Shown here: positions 34,388 through 45,245 of the stretch, one piece after another
How the letters are laid out: every line of letters starts with the position of its first letter
Position numbering within the stretch: the first letter of the stretch is position 1
NCBI GenBank assembly: GCA_029449245.1
Contig: JANATF010000006.1
Span: forward strand, 248,001-312,000
Direction of reading: 5' to 3'
DNA length: 64,000 nucleotides
Source: Mortierella alpina
Taxonomy: Eukaryota; Mortierellomycota; Mortierellomycetes; Mortierellales; Mortierellaceae
Notes under the pieces: model-generated
What the model was told of the DNA's origin: nothing
Databases searched by the model: none
The model's input: the letters and a program-made list of their open reading frames with translations, nothing else
Made by a program: the position numbers and the translations under genes

Positions 34388-37300
34388 ATGGAGCTCAACA
34401 AGCTCATCAAGCCGCCTACAGGCGGGTCTGCCTTGCTGCAGTTCGTTGCGGCGGCCCTACGCTCGGTAAGAATACATGTTTTTTAATCCTTGTGGGCGTC
34501 TGTGGTTGAAGACACGGTATGAATGAGTATGCGCATGCTCGCTTTCATGTAGGATACGTCAGGATACGTCAAGGATATTGGGTTGACACATATCGAAGAG
34601 TAGAAGTAGCACAGTGACGGACTCGGTCATGTGGTGGCGGAGTGGTGGCGAAGGGAGGCCACGACCTGCTTTAGAGGACCGATCGCTGTTTGTCATATGT
34701 CAACCCCATTTTTCTACTATCGAGTCGATCGACGCACGAAGGACGGCCCGGAGAGCAGGCATCCTGTCACTGAAGAAACGCAGCGATTTTCCTTGCGTTG
34801 CGGCGACGATGTGATTCGAGACTCGAGGCTGCAAGGGGGAAAGGGCAGGGAACCCCTTTGGGCATATTTCAGCCCACGTTGACGTGAGCACAAGGGACTG
34901 ATGACGACTCGATACATTTCTAACCCTGGCACCTTAGGAAAACATGAACGGCTCTCAAGTAAGGTCCGACTTTGGCTCCGAGGAGGAAGATGATCTGGTG
35001 CACGTGGATGATGCTGGTGAGTATGCTATTCTCCGTCCATTTTAGTATGCTGCTCTGCGGCCCATCTGAGAAGGCGCTCTGACACTTTATTGCTGCATCC
35101 GCGCACGTCCGTCTCTATCCATAGGTATAGTCACTGCACCCCGCAGGGTGCTGGTTAGGCAAGAATCTATGCAGGGCCTGGGTATTCATTCAGACGGAGA
35201 GGAGGACATCACCGACGACGAAGGACAGCGCCGCCCTCATAGCTACCTCCCGAGATCATCGCATCACCACCAGGAACAACAGCCTCATGTTTCACTGAAG
35301 GGAAAAGAGGCTGGCGATATCCCACATTCGACAAGTGGCCTCTCACTTGGCCCTGCAAGGGACAAAAAGTCTTTGGCGGAGAAGTTACAAGGCGCGTTCA
35401 AATACCCAGAAGTGGAGGAGTATCTTGGCGGTAAGAGTTCATGATAAATTCTATGCGAGCACTGCCTGGCTTGTTCAGTCTGACCAACATTCGCGTCCTT
35501 AGACTACTCGTGCTGTTTGGCCCGCTCGGTTCTTCTTCCGGGCTACATGTACCTCACCACGAACCACATTTGCTTCTACGCCAATGTTCATCAGGTAGCG
35601 GTCAAAATCATTCTTCTGCAGTGTAGCGTTTTATTTACACCAATGACTAATGCACAACGGCAACTGTTTCGTCTCTAGGATGGGATCCAGAAGAAGGGTT
35701 TCTTCTCCAAAAAGTCTAGAACCACTAAGCAGTTCACACGCTACTGGTTTAAACTAACAAATGATGTCCTGACGTACTATGTCGATCAGCCTGTACGTGG
35801 ATGTATACAGACGTCTAGCTAATTTGATTCTAAAATCTCGGAGCGCACGCTAACGGCCCGATGCTCAACACTTTAGGACGAGTACTATCCGATCAAGTCA
35901 ATCGATCTCAAGGATGCCCTCTCTGCCGAGCCTAAGCCAGACAGCGATCATACATTTCAAATTTTCACTGAGGAGCGCAAGTACACGTTCAAAACGGACT
36001 CTGAGCTCACACGGTCTGACTGGGTCAAGGCTCTTCAAAAAGCCATTCATCATTCCAAGACGAATGACGAAAAAGTGATGGTAAAAAGGCGAAAGCTGTT
36101 GATTTCCGCATCATTGCTTTTACGATAAACACCCATCGCGTCCAATTTATTACACATGTACTCATCTATCGTTGCTGTTGTAGATTTCGATCCCACTTGC
36201 CAGCGTTCTTGATGTCGATATTAACACTATGGCTTTTGCAGAGGCTATTCAGATCAAGGTGATGGAAAGCGACGAGTCTTTTGCGCTGGATGAGGTGAGC
36301 AATGGTCCTAGCTGTTTAGTTGCACGGAATGTCACTCGGCTGCCCTGAGATTCGTGGACTAAACAACGTCTGTTTTTGCATAACTAGTACTATTTTGCCT
36401 ACTTTAACGATACGGCCAAAGCATTGAGAGCATTGAAGGAGCAAGTGAGGAGCTACCAGCAACGACGAATCAGTGATCCTACGATGCGCGACAGGGTTTA
36501 CGACAGTACCTCTCCTCACGCCACTGCCTCGCGAAAGTCAACAGCTACAACCCACACCAGCGCCATCGATGTGACCCAGTCTCCTCCTCTGTCACCCACA
36601 CTGACAGCTACCAACAGCCTGCTCTCTCCAATCCCAACGGGATCTAAGCGGAACAGCCTTCGACTACCCTTTGGGGACTATACCAAGGCTTCCTCAAGGA
36701 GCACAAGTCCAATTATCAAATCACAACCTACATCCGACACCGAGGACAGCGAAAGGGAAAAGTCCCGGCACGCGCTTTCGTTCTCCATGCGTGGAACAAC
36801 CAGCTGGATCGCGGAGCACAAAATTGGTTTTGGATCTGCAGAGGATAGTCAAGCCGTTAACGCCAAGGAACAAGAAGCCTTTCTAGAGGAGTTCAAGCTG
36901 CCCAGATCTGAGGGCCTCAGTGCGGTCGTTTCAGGATCACTGCTGCGTTATCTTCCTCTCTCTGGACGAGTGTTTTTGTCGGACAACTTTCTCTGCTACA
37001 GGTCAACCACCAATATCTCGTTCTGGCGTACTCGGCTGACGTTGCCGCTGATGGACATTGAGGTAGTCAATAAGGCCAAGGGCACAGGCTTCTTTTCTCA
37101 CGGTCTCAGTCTCCTCACACAGATGGGCAAGGAGATCTTCTTTGAGTTTTCCTCTAAGGAGACCCGTAACACCATCCTGAACACTCTTCGTGATCGCATC
37201 ACACCCGAGGCGCAGGAGCAGAGACGCAAGCAACGGGCGCAGATTATTGCAGAGACACCCTCGGCTGAGCTGGAGAACCCGATGGATACTCGTTGCATGG

Positions 37301-39635
37301 ATTCCTTGACTCTCAGTGAAGAACCTGTTCACGTTGAGCCCCTGTCCTCCAAGCCTTCAGGCCCGCTGCGCATCACTTGCCTGACAATTGGAAGCCGTGG
37401 AGATGTGCAGCCGTATATCGCACTCTGCAAGAGGCTGATGAAAGATGGACACCACTGTCGCATCGCCACACACGGAGAATATAAGGATTGGATCGAAGGT
37501 CATGGCATTGAGTTTGGTCTCGTTGGGGTATGTATTACTTTTTTTTCTTTCTGCTTGAACGTTTTGTTTATCGCACAGATATGTAAGAACATCAACATAT
37601 GAGCCAACGACAAGGATTAACGATGGGCAACACCCTCTTCTTTACGTTACCATAGGGTGATCCTGGAGAGTTGATTGAGCTCTGTGTGGAAAACGGCATG
37701 TTCACAGTCTCCTTCTTTCGTGAAGGGCTGAAGCGATTCCGAGGTTGGCTGGATGAGCTAATGGAGACGGCTTGGGTTGCCTGCCAGGACACGGATGTCT
37801 TGATTGAGTCGCCCTCCGCTATGGCAGGAATTCACATTGCTGAAAAACTCGGCATTCCATACTTTAGAGCCTTTCCCTTCCCGTGGACACGGACTCGAGC
37901 ATTCCCCCACCCCTTTGCAGTGCCTGAGCATAATCTGGGTCGCGGATACAACTACATGACGTACGTCATGATTGAACAGGTCTTTTGGAAAGGCATCTCG
38001 AGCCAAGTGAACAGGTGGCGCCGCAACACGCTGGGATTGGGACCCACCAGTCTTGAGAAGATGGAGGCAGATCAGGTCCCCAGCTTGTATTCTTGGAGTC
38101 CCCACGTCGTACCTGAGCCTATAGATTGGTGTTCATGGATCCATGTCACTGGTTATTGGTTCTTGGACAATCCCGATCTCTCGTGGACCCCACCACCGGA
38201 CCTGGTCGAATTTTTGAATGCGGACCCCAAAAAGAAGCCGATCTACATCGGATTTGGATCCATGGTCGTTCCTGACCCAGATGGCATGACGAGGACTATT
38301 ATTGAGGCTGTGATCAAGTCGGGCGTTCGGGCCATTATCTCCAAGGGATGGTCAGATCGTCTGACAAACCAGGACGATCCTGCGACTGCAGGCGCCAAAA
38401 AGACCCCAGCTGAGGAGATTGTCATCCCTCCAAGCGTGTATATGCTCAAGTCTGTGCCCCATGACTGGCTTTTCCCTCAGTTATCTGGTTGTGTCCATCA
38501 TGGTGGTGCAGGAACCGCAGCTGCGGGACTGCGAGCCGGTATTCCTACGGTGATCAAGCCCTTCTTTGGCGATCAATATTTCTGGGCTCAGCGTTTAGAA
38601 GAGTCAGGGGTTGGTGTATGGTGCCACGATTTGACGGTCAAGAAGTTGACATCAGCGTTGGTGACCATTACCACAGACGAGATCATGATCAGGAAGGCAC
38701 ATGCTATTGGAGAGAGAATTCGGAAAGAGGACGGAGTTGGCAAGGCCGTGGAGGACTTTTACCACGACCTGGGCTTTGCACAACAACGCCTCACTCGGAA
38801 CTCAAAGGAACCGGCTGAGGATACACCCGTCAAGTTTAACACGACGGAGGGCGAGAACGACTGGATGTTTATCCAGCCGTCCTCTGCTGCCAGTGGAACG
38901 GCCTCTGTAGGCGAAGGATCCGAGAGCACTGCGGGAATGAACGTTCTGTCTGGGAGTGATGAAGAGTCTGGATCGAATATGTCTGGGCACACGACGCCTC
39001 ATTTGAGTGCCTTCACGGAACTGCACCATTCGGCTTCGTACCAGGACGGGCACTCGCGCTCGGACTCGCACGTAGAACCCATCTCCCATGTTGCACAGGC
39101 TTCTGCTACTGATCCTGGTCCAGATCGCGCTACAGAATTCGTCAAGAACAGCGACGACACTGTGGAGGGGTTGGCAGGTCAACTGGAGGCTCTGCAGGCA
39201 CCCAGTAAGAGTCCTGTGCCGTTCTTTGGCTCGGCGTATGGTCATGCTGAGAGTGGGCGAGACAAGGATGGCGATAAGGTCGCCAGCAGCAAGTCAACCA
39301 AAAGAGCATCGACGGTTCGCAAGGCGTTCGAGACCCTGACGACCAAGGCGACGCACATGACGGGCTACTTTAGTCCCAGCAGCAGCAGCAGCAGTCAGCA
39401 TGGATCCCAAGCGTCGCCATCACCTTTGCTGCCGGATGGCTCGGCCAGTGAGCGTGAGGGTGCGATGAGTAAGAAACAGAGCTCGAGCCACAGCCAGAGC
39501 CACAGCGACAGCATCCACAGCGGCAGGCAGGTAGATCGGGCGTCTGGCAAGACACACAAGCCCGCGGCGTCAGCGGAGGAGCTGGCACCGTCCAAGACAG
39601 TGATCGGGCTGACCTCAGCCAACAAGCTGCGCTAA
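34388..39635 (+). CDS. ATG26: Sterol 3-beta-glucosyltransferase with GRAM and PH domains (ATG26/UGT51)
   Basis: Nine exons: 34388-34465, 34938-35016, 35125-35430, 35503-35594, 35679-35792, 35877-36080, 36184-36294, 36388-37527, 37656-39635, giving 1367 residues. Order: acidic N terminus, first GRAM domain (about 150-185, ARSVLLPGYMYLTTNHICFY), PH domain (about 188-290, GFFSKKSRTTKQFTRYW), and second GRAM (about 490-570, LPLSGRVFLSDNFLCY). The GT28-type N-lobe follows (about 655, ITCLTIGSRGDVQPYIAL), then a UDP-glucose-binding C-lobe with HHGGAGTAAAGLRAGIP (about 989). The enzyme glucosylates ergosterol at the membrane. In some fungi it is needed for degradation of peroxisomes. The C-terminal 300 residues are a Ser-rich extension rarely so long in yeast. 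All intron phases agree with the domain reading. Confidence 0.95.
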
Positions 39636-39902
39636 GAAAAGATAACTCGCAGACAGAGAGACAGACAGGACGATATGTGAATAGAAGTGGGGTAGAAAGA
39701 ATGCTTTGGTCGGTGTTAGTGTGTGCGCTTTGCGCGATTTCGGGACTCGGGCGCAGTACTCTTTTGCATATGCGCCGAGTCGCAGAAATGAGACGCAAAA
39801 GCAGGTCTCTTGTGTGATCCCGGCAGGAGCCCTCGTTTTTTTGGTTCTTGCCGCTGCATGTACCGCCGTCTCGCTGAATGAATGACCTAGCGGCTGGCTG
39901 CA

Positions 39903-39910
39903 GTATAAAA
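39903..39910 (+). promoter_or_regulatory. TATA-like box touching the upstream MsrB ATG
   Basis: The sequence cagtataaaatgaacc puts a good TATA box immediately before the first in-frame ATG at 39910. If it functions as a TATA box, transcription would start about 30 bases further on. That ATG would then be outside the mRNA. Confidence 0.45.
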
Positions 39911-40599
39911 TGAACCGCACACCTGCCCGCTTCCTGGTCTCTGCATCGTCACTCCTGTCTCCATCCTCACGCCTGCACCAGCTCCAGCCTCCAGCCAGTC
40001 TTCAGTCCACTCACGCCTGCCTGCGCACCCCCATCCAGCAGTCCCCAAAAAAGATACTCAAGCTCGTGGCCATCCGCCCATTCACTTCGTGCATCCCCAC
40101 CAACAGCATCTTCAAGCACAGCCCTGTCAAGCAGGACACCACTACCGCCACCACGGGTAACTCTTCTTCCTCCGCTTCTTCAACCGCCACAGCCAACATG
40201 GCCCATATGACTAATCCCAAGTCGGACGAGGAATGGCGCGCCGTGCTCAGTCCAGAGCAGTTTCGGGTGCTCCGTCAGAAGGGCACCGAGCGACCCAACA
40301 CAGGAGAGTACAACAAGCACACGGACAAGGGTGTGTACACTTGCGCAGGATGCCACACACCTCTGTACACGTCGACCACAAAGTTCTCGAGCGGGTGTGG
40401 ATGGCCTGCGTTCTTTGATGCGATCCCAGGCGCCGTGGGTCGCCATGCGGATGCGGATGGCCACCGGGTTGAGATTGTGTGTAACGCCTGTGGAGGACAC
40501 CTGGGGCACGTCTTCAAGGGTGAGGGCTACGCTACGCCGACGGATGAACGCCACTGCGTGAACAGCGTTAGTCTCAAGTTCCAAGGTGGAGACGTTTAG
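39910..40599 (+). CDS. Peptide-methionine (R)-S-oxide reductase (MsrB)
   Basis: A single-exon frame of 229 residues from 39910. The conserved enzyme begins near residue 99. It reduces methionine-R-sulfoxide in proteins. MsrB features are SDEEWRAVLSPEQFRVLRQKGTE, GVYTCAGC and VCNACGGHLGHVF (two CxxC zinc pairs), FSSGCGWPAFF, and the catalytic Cys in RHCVNSVSLKF near the C terminus. The first 96 residues are Arg/Ser/Thr-rich and could be a mitochondrial presequence. The alternative start at 40198 (MAHMTNPKSDE) gives a compact 133-residue cytosolic form. No other ATG in any frame lies between about 39913 and 40198, and a TATA box abuts the first ATG. The start choice is therefore open; dual targeting is inference. 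Confidence 0.9.
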   Translation: MNRTPARFLVSASSLLSPSSRLHQLQPPASLQSTHACLRTPIQQSPKKILKLVAIRPFTSCIPTNSIFKHSPVKQDTTTATTGNSSSSASSTATANMAHMTNPKSDEEWRAVLSPEQFRVLRQKGTERPNTGEYNKHTDKGVYTCAGCHTPLYTSTTKFSSGCGWPAFFDAIPGAVGRHADADGHRVEIVCNACGGHLGHVFKGEGYATPTDERHCVNSVSLKFQGGDV

Positions 40600-41131
40600 A
40601 AACTTGGGTTAAAAAGCGCTTTCCTCCTCCCGCCACCCTCTTTCCCCGCCGCCTGGAAGTGAATGGTGCAGTTGATAGTGTATCTGTAGAGTACTGTAGA
40701 AGAGTTTCTTGTGGACAATAAGAAGACTTTGACACTAAAAGTTAACGACCATGTTCAAGCTCGATAATCTGGGCACCACCGTGCAAGCCGCGGATCAGCT
40801 ATGTTTTGTGCATCAACCAAGGTCCCTTGCCCCCCTTCTCTTCTCAAGCACCAACATGTCCACGGTAGCTGCTATTATTCAAGTGTGGACTCATGCCCTT
40901 GAGATGCTTAAGGTGCTGTCATTGATCGACACGCAGTCTCCCATGAGCACAACGCGCTCTCCAATTGGCGGACTCTTATTTCCACCCCCTTTATTTCCTT
41001 GCGTCCCATTAATACCTACCACACGTTATTTCCGCCCGACCAATGAAAAGCCTCAGAAATGACTATGTCACCGAGATGCTTGGGCTACGGTTCACAGGCT
41101 CATCATGGTAAAAAGCTTCAGACTTTCAAGC
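40600..41131. other. Intergenic region before tRNA pair
   Basis: About 530 bases. An open frame 40751-41062 (104 codons) begins shortly after the MsrB stop but has no recognisable domain or promoter context. No gene is supported. Confidence 0.45.
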
Positions 41132-41205
41132 GTTTGTATGGTGTAGTTGGTTATCACGTCTGTCTAACACACAGACGGTCCTCGGTTCAAGTCCGAGTAC
41201 AAACA
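41132..41205 (+). tRNA. tRNA-Val (anticodon AAC)
   Basis: Acceptor stem GTTTGTA/TACAAAC, D arm GTGTAGTTGGTTATCAC, anticodon stem TCTGT/ACAGA with loop CTAACAC (anticodon AAC), T arm CTCGG-TTCAAGT-CCGAG, discriminator A. There is no intron. A second tRNA starts 9 bases downstream on the same strand. Confidence 0.95.
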
Positions 41206-41214
41206 CTCCCTTTA

Positions 41215-41285
41215 GAAAGTGTAGTATATGGGTATCATTCCGGCCTTCCAAGCCTGAGAACCGGGTTCGAGTCCCGGCACTTTCA
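41215..41285 (+). tRNA. tRNA-Gly (anticodon TCC)
   Basis: Acceptor stem GAAAGTG/CACTTTC, anticodon loop CTTCCAA giving TCC, T arm CCGGG-TTCGAGT-CCCGG, discriminator A. The anticodon stem (CCGGC/GCCTG) has one C-U mismatch at the second pair. All other stems are intact, and internal A and B box sequences are present. It lies 9 nt after the tRNA-Val gene, so the two may be transcribed together as a dimeric precursor. Confidence 0.87.
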
Positions 41286-41296
41286 CTTTTGCCTAG

Positions 41297-41403
41297 CTCG
41301 TTGCCGTGAAGAGCCCGAGATTCTTTTAGATTTTTGCTTTTGCGGATAATATCTCGTTGCCGTGGAGAGCCCGAGATTCTTTTAGATGTTTGCTTTTGCG
41401 GAT
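41297..41403. repeat. 51-bp tandem direct duplication after the tRNA pair
   Basis: Copies at 41297-41347 and 41353-41403 differ at only two positions. Each reads ctcgttgccgtg, then gagcccgagattcttttaga, then tttgcttttgcggat. Within each copy ctcg and cgag can pair to form a short hairpin. T-runs in the copies could act as RNA polymerase III terminators, though the first T-run after tRNA-Gly (at about 41287) comes earlier. Confidence 0.85.
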
Positions 41404-42132
41404 GAAGGGAATGAACGGATCCTTTTTCAGCTTTTATATCGCTGATGAAGACACGGGTGCTTTGAAAGAGAAAGAAGAGCGAAGGTTGGCAAGAAACCGG
41501 GGTGAATGGATCGTGAATATTTAGACTGCGGGCTCGGTTTTTCCCTCAAAGATACTCTCAGTGGTTATCGGTCACTACACCATGCACTTGACCATGTGAA
41601 AAGAACGGAGAACGGTTCATCGTTCAATGAAGGAGGCTATAGCCACCGTAGTCGCAGACTGTTGATCTCGGCAGGTGTAATGGGCGGTCCAATCGAAGCC
41701 CACAGGTCGGTAAGAGTCGTTCCAGTTGCAGCCAACGTGTCCCTTTGTTACAAAGCAAGAGCCCTGTGTCGATGTCGGTACTCGCTTTCTGCTTTGCGCT
41801 ATCACCAAGCATGCATGTCCCGAAATACCCTGCGTGGGATCGGCTGGGGAGTTGCACACAGCAGACGAGACAAGTGCGGATGCGTCGCGTCGCATTTTTT
41901 TTTGGTCTTTTTTCAAAAATCGAAATGGTCAAAAAACACGAAATTTGGGAAATTGAGAGCATTTCCTCTTCTCTTCTCTTTTGTTCCCTCGCTCTCCCAC
42001 AGCTATCCCTCACCCTTCACCTTGTCCACGCGTACCCCATCAGCCCCGCCTTTGCCCATCAGTGTGCCCTCCTGTGCCCATTGATCCTAATCCACCACCA
42101 CCCAACCAGCCCACTCCCCCACCGCGCACACC
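41404..42132. promoter_or_regulatory. Upstream region of DEK/HMG-box gene
   Basis: About 730 bases. The last 170 are a C/T-rich leader. An open frame of 192 codons (41506-42084) runs into that leader, has no recognisable domain and is not accepted as coding. Confidence 0.5.
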
Positions 42133-44987
42133 ATGTCCGACTCGTCCGACTCGTCCGACTCTGAAATCTACATTCCTCGCGACCCTGTTGTGCCTCGTAA
42201 GTGGGTGCTTCTCTTTTGTTGAAGAAAATGAGAGCAGCTCATTGACGTTCGCCGCACACCCCAGCAGACACTCCCCGTTTCTTTATTTTCTCTCTCTCTC
42301 ATACTCTCATACCCTCTTTCTGTCGCGCACAAACACTCGCCCGGCGCTCACACGACAACTCGAGACGTTTGCAACCTTATAGCAAACACACTGCACGAGT
42401 GCTGAGTATACTATTTAACCAAACAACACGCTTTCTATTTTTACAATGGGATGTCCACGCGTCGTAATCTACAGTTCCTGTGTCCGGTCCTCGCGATCGC
42501 AAGAAGGTCGAGCGCTACACGGCGGTGGCCACTACAGAAAAGGCTGAGAAGCCCATTGTCATCCCCAAGGTACTACTTACTACACCTCGCACAAGCAAGC
42601 TTACTACTAAAAAAAAGCTTCTGCGAAGCCGCGCTATGTACCTGGACCTGGAACTCACTTTTGCTACTTTTCAATAGGGCAAAGGCACGAAGCTCGGCGA
42701 CATTCTTACTGGTAAGCAGAGTCGCGAACCTCAGATGCTCATAGAGCAAGATGAACGCGTCGTCCCGTAGTACAAATGACGCTCACCTCACTCTCTCTCT
42801 TTGCTCCATTATTCGCAACTAGTCAGCAACAATTTAGACAAGCTGAAGACAATCGACGAGACTGCCAAAGGTCTTCATCGTCTCCTGTATGGAAAGAATG
42901 GTCTTCCCAAGACGCTCAAGGCAAACCTGCGTGAATTCAATGGACTGCCTGATATGACTGAGGTGCGTGCTTTATTGGTTTTTTTTTTGTTTAGTTCGAT
43001 ACTGCTCTGGGAGCCTCGGATCGCACTGTTGGTTTTTGACTGATGATCATACGTTGAACCCACATTTTTCCATGTTTATAGAAAGAGGAAGAGATATTCG
43101 AGGAGAGACTCGGTAGATGGACTGTTGGTGGTCTCCGTGAGCTCATTGATCTGTTCAATCTCGAGACTGGCGGTGATAAGGTAACATTGCTACCAGTTTC
43201 CTTTTTAGTTGCTGCTACTGCCGCTGCCGGAGGGGATAAATACGGATATCAATACGTAGTTCTGCTGGTTATTGTCGATGTAACGACTAACCGCCCCGCT
43301 CCCTTCCCCCCTTTGTGCCCTTCAATGTGCTACAGGATGCCGTTGTCGATCGCCTTATGGTCTTTTTCAAGAAGCCAGTGAATTCCGGCCTTGTCCCTCG
43401 CGCGCAAAAGGTACAGACGTGCAATGTCACTTTTTTTTCAATCTGATCAATATCCATATCAAAATCCGAATATCTGACCATTTGCTCGCTTTGTGAGGAT
43501 GCTGCAAATAGCTCGCCTTGGAGGCCAAGGAAAAGAAAGCCAAGAAGCACGAGATCCAGAAGGCGAAGCAGGTGGCCAAGGCAGAAAAAGTGGCCGCTTT
43601 GAAAAAGAAGAAGGCAGAGGCCAAGAAGCAGCACGCACAAAAGAAGGCAGAGGCGGCCAAGAAAAAGTCTGGTTCGCTCAAGGATCCCTCCAAGATCGCA
43701 AAGGCCTTGAAGGTCCGTTCCGCATTCGACATGTTTGTAAAGGAGAACCAAAAGGAGGTCAAGGAGGCCGCTGCTCCCGAAGCGTCCCGCGCTGACATCT
43801 ACAAGACTCTGGCCGACAAGTGGGAGGCCGTTCCCGAGTCCTCCAAGACCGAGTTCCAGACCAAGGCTGACACCGAAAACGCCAAGAATGAGAAGAAGAG
43901 GGAGGAGGCTCTCCAGGCGGCCAAGAAGGAGGCCAAGAAGGACAAGAAGGACAAGAAGGCAACCAAGGATACAGTCAGCAAGGACAAGAGCGAAAAGACT
44001 GACAAGAAGAAAGCGAGCGCGCCGAAGGCTGAAAAGGCCTCTGCCAAGGGTGAGAAGGTGACCAAGGAAAACGCAGAAAAATCGACTGCCGCTAAGCCCA
44101 AGACCGTCAAGGGCAGCAAGGACACTGCAAAGGCCACCTCAGATACCAAGGCAGCGCCCAAGGAGACAAAGGCAAAGGCTATCAAGGAGAAGAAGACGGA
44201 TGTCGAGGAAAAGAAGACGACAAAGGAAAAGGCAACCAAGGAGAAGGCACCCAAGGAAAAAGCGACAAAGGAGAAGGCAGAGAAGACTCCCAAGGAAAAG
44301 AAAGAAAAGGCATCCACGTCAACGGCCGCTCCCAAGTCAGACAAGGCAGACAAGGCAGCAAAGTCGTCCAAGAAGGAAAAGATCGAGAAAGCAAGCAAAG
44401 AAGCCGATGGCGAGAAGCCCAAGGCCGCTAAGAAGGCCGCCCCTAAAGCCAAAGCTGCCGATAACAAGGTAATCCATCAAGATCCATTTTCCTGGGATCA
44501 GTGCACGAATGATCCTCTGGGCGCGAAGACAAGTATTTGAAATGGCTAACACGAGCGATGTTGCATCGGATAGGAGGTTGATGAATTGGCTGATGACTCG
44601 GACGAGTCCAAGCCCAAGGTAGCGCCTAAAGAGAAGAAGGCCGGTAAGAAGGCTGCAGTCTCTACCGAGGCTGCTACCAAGGCTACCAAGGCCACCAAAG
44701 CCACCAAGGAGACCAAGGAGGGCAAGGCGACCAAGACCACCAAGACAACACCCAAGGCAACGAAGGATACCAAGGATACCACCGCATCAGCAAAGGTACA
44801 GATCAATTGCAGGAGATATAGATGTCGCGGCGCTAAACGATATGAGAAGACACTCCGCTAACGATATTTCCTTTCGCCTTTTGTTTTCTTTCTTGAAATG
44901 TGTGATGAGCAGAAGAGAAAGGCCGATGCAACCGAGTCCGAGGAGTCCACGCCGAAAAAAACCAAAGCCAAGGCGTCTGCCAAGTAA
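42133..44987 (+). CDS. DEK/SAP-like domain plus HMG-box chromatin protein with lysine-rich tail
   Basis: Nine exons: 42133-42196, 42475-42569, 42678-42711, 42823-42962, 43082-43180, 43336-43410, 43512-44468, 44574-44795, 44913-44987, giving 586 residues. The N terminus is an Asp-Ser repeat (SDSSDSSDSE). Residues about 65-170 (LKTIDETAKGLHRLLYGKNG, RLGRWTVGGLRELIDLFNLE, VVDRLMVFFKKP) match the DEK-type domain with its SAP-like helix pair that binds DNA. A Lys/Ala helix follows, then an HMG box (about 235-300, RSAFDMFVKENQ..LADKWEAVPESSKTEFQTKA). The last half is Lys/Ala/Glu/Thr-rich, with histone-H1-like KATKATKATKETK repeats. It should act in the nucleus as an abundant architectural DNA-binding protein. 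The combination of a DEK domain with an HMG box in one chain is unusual. Three plus-strand introns precede the DEK part. Confidence 0.85.
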
Positions 44988-45245
44988 AATGAAGGAGAGT
45001 GTCGGCAATTTTGGGACGATAATAAACAATGTATCCACTTGGAACCTAGCGTGCGAGTTGAGTGTGAGAGCGTTGAAGCGGCTTGCTTGTTCACAGTTCA
45101 TTGAACGTTTTTGCATTCTACGATATTGGGCTAATAGCATGGACGGTGGTTTTATTATTTGTGAACGTAGTAACCGTGTTGTCAACGACTCATGCTTGAC
45201 ACTGTGTTGAAGACAAAGGTGATATAATGAGCATGGAGGGCAAAG

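Noticed and set aside
41506-42084. 192-codon plus-strand open frame after the tRNA pair
   Set aside because: No recognisable domain, Arg/Ser/Cys-scattered composition, and its 3' third is the C/T-rich leader of the DEK/HMG gene.
43799-44467. 222-codon minus-strand frame predicting a hydrophobic Phe/Leu/Ala protein
   Set aside because: It is antisense to the AAG/GCC-rich Lys/Ala coding sequence of the HMG-box gene, which produces this artefact.
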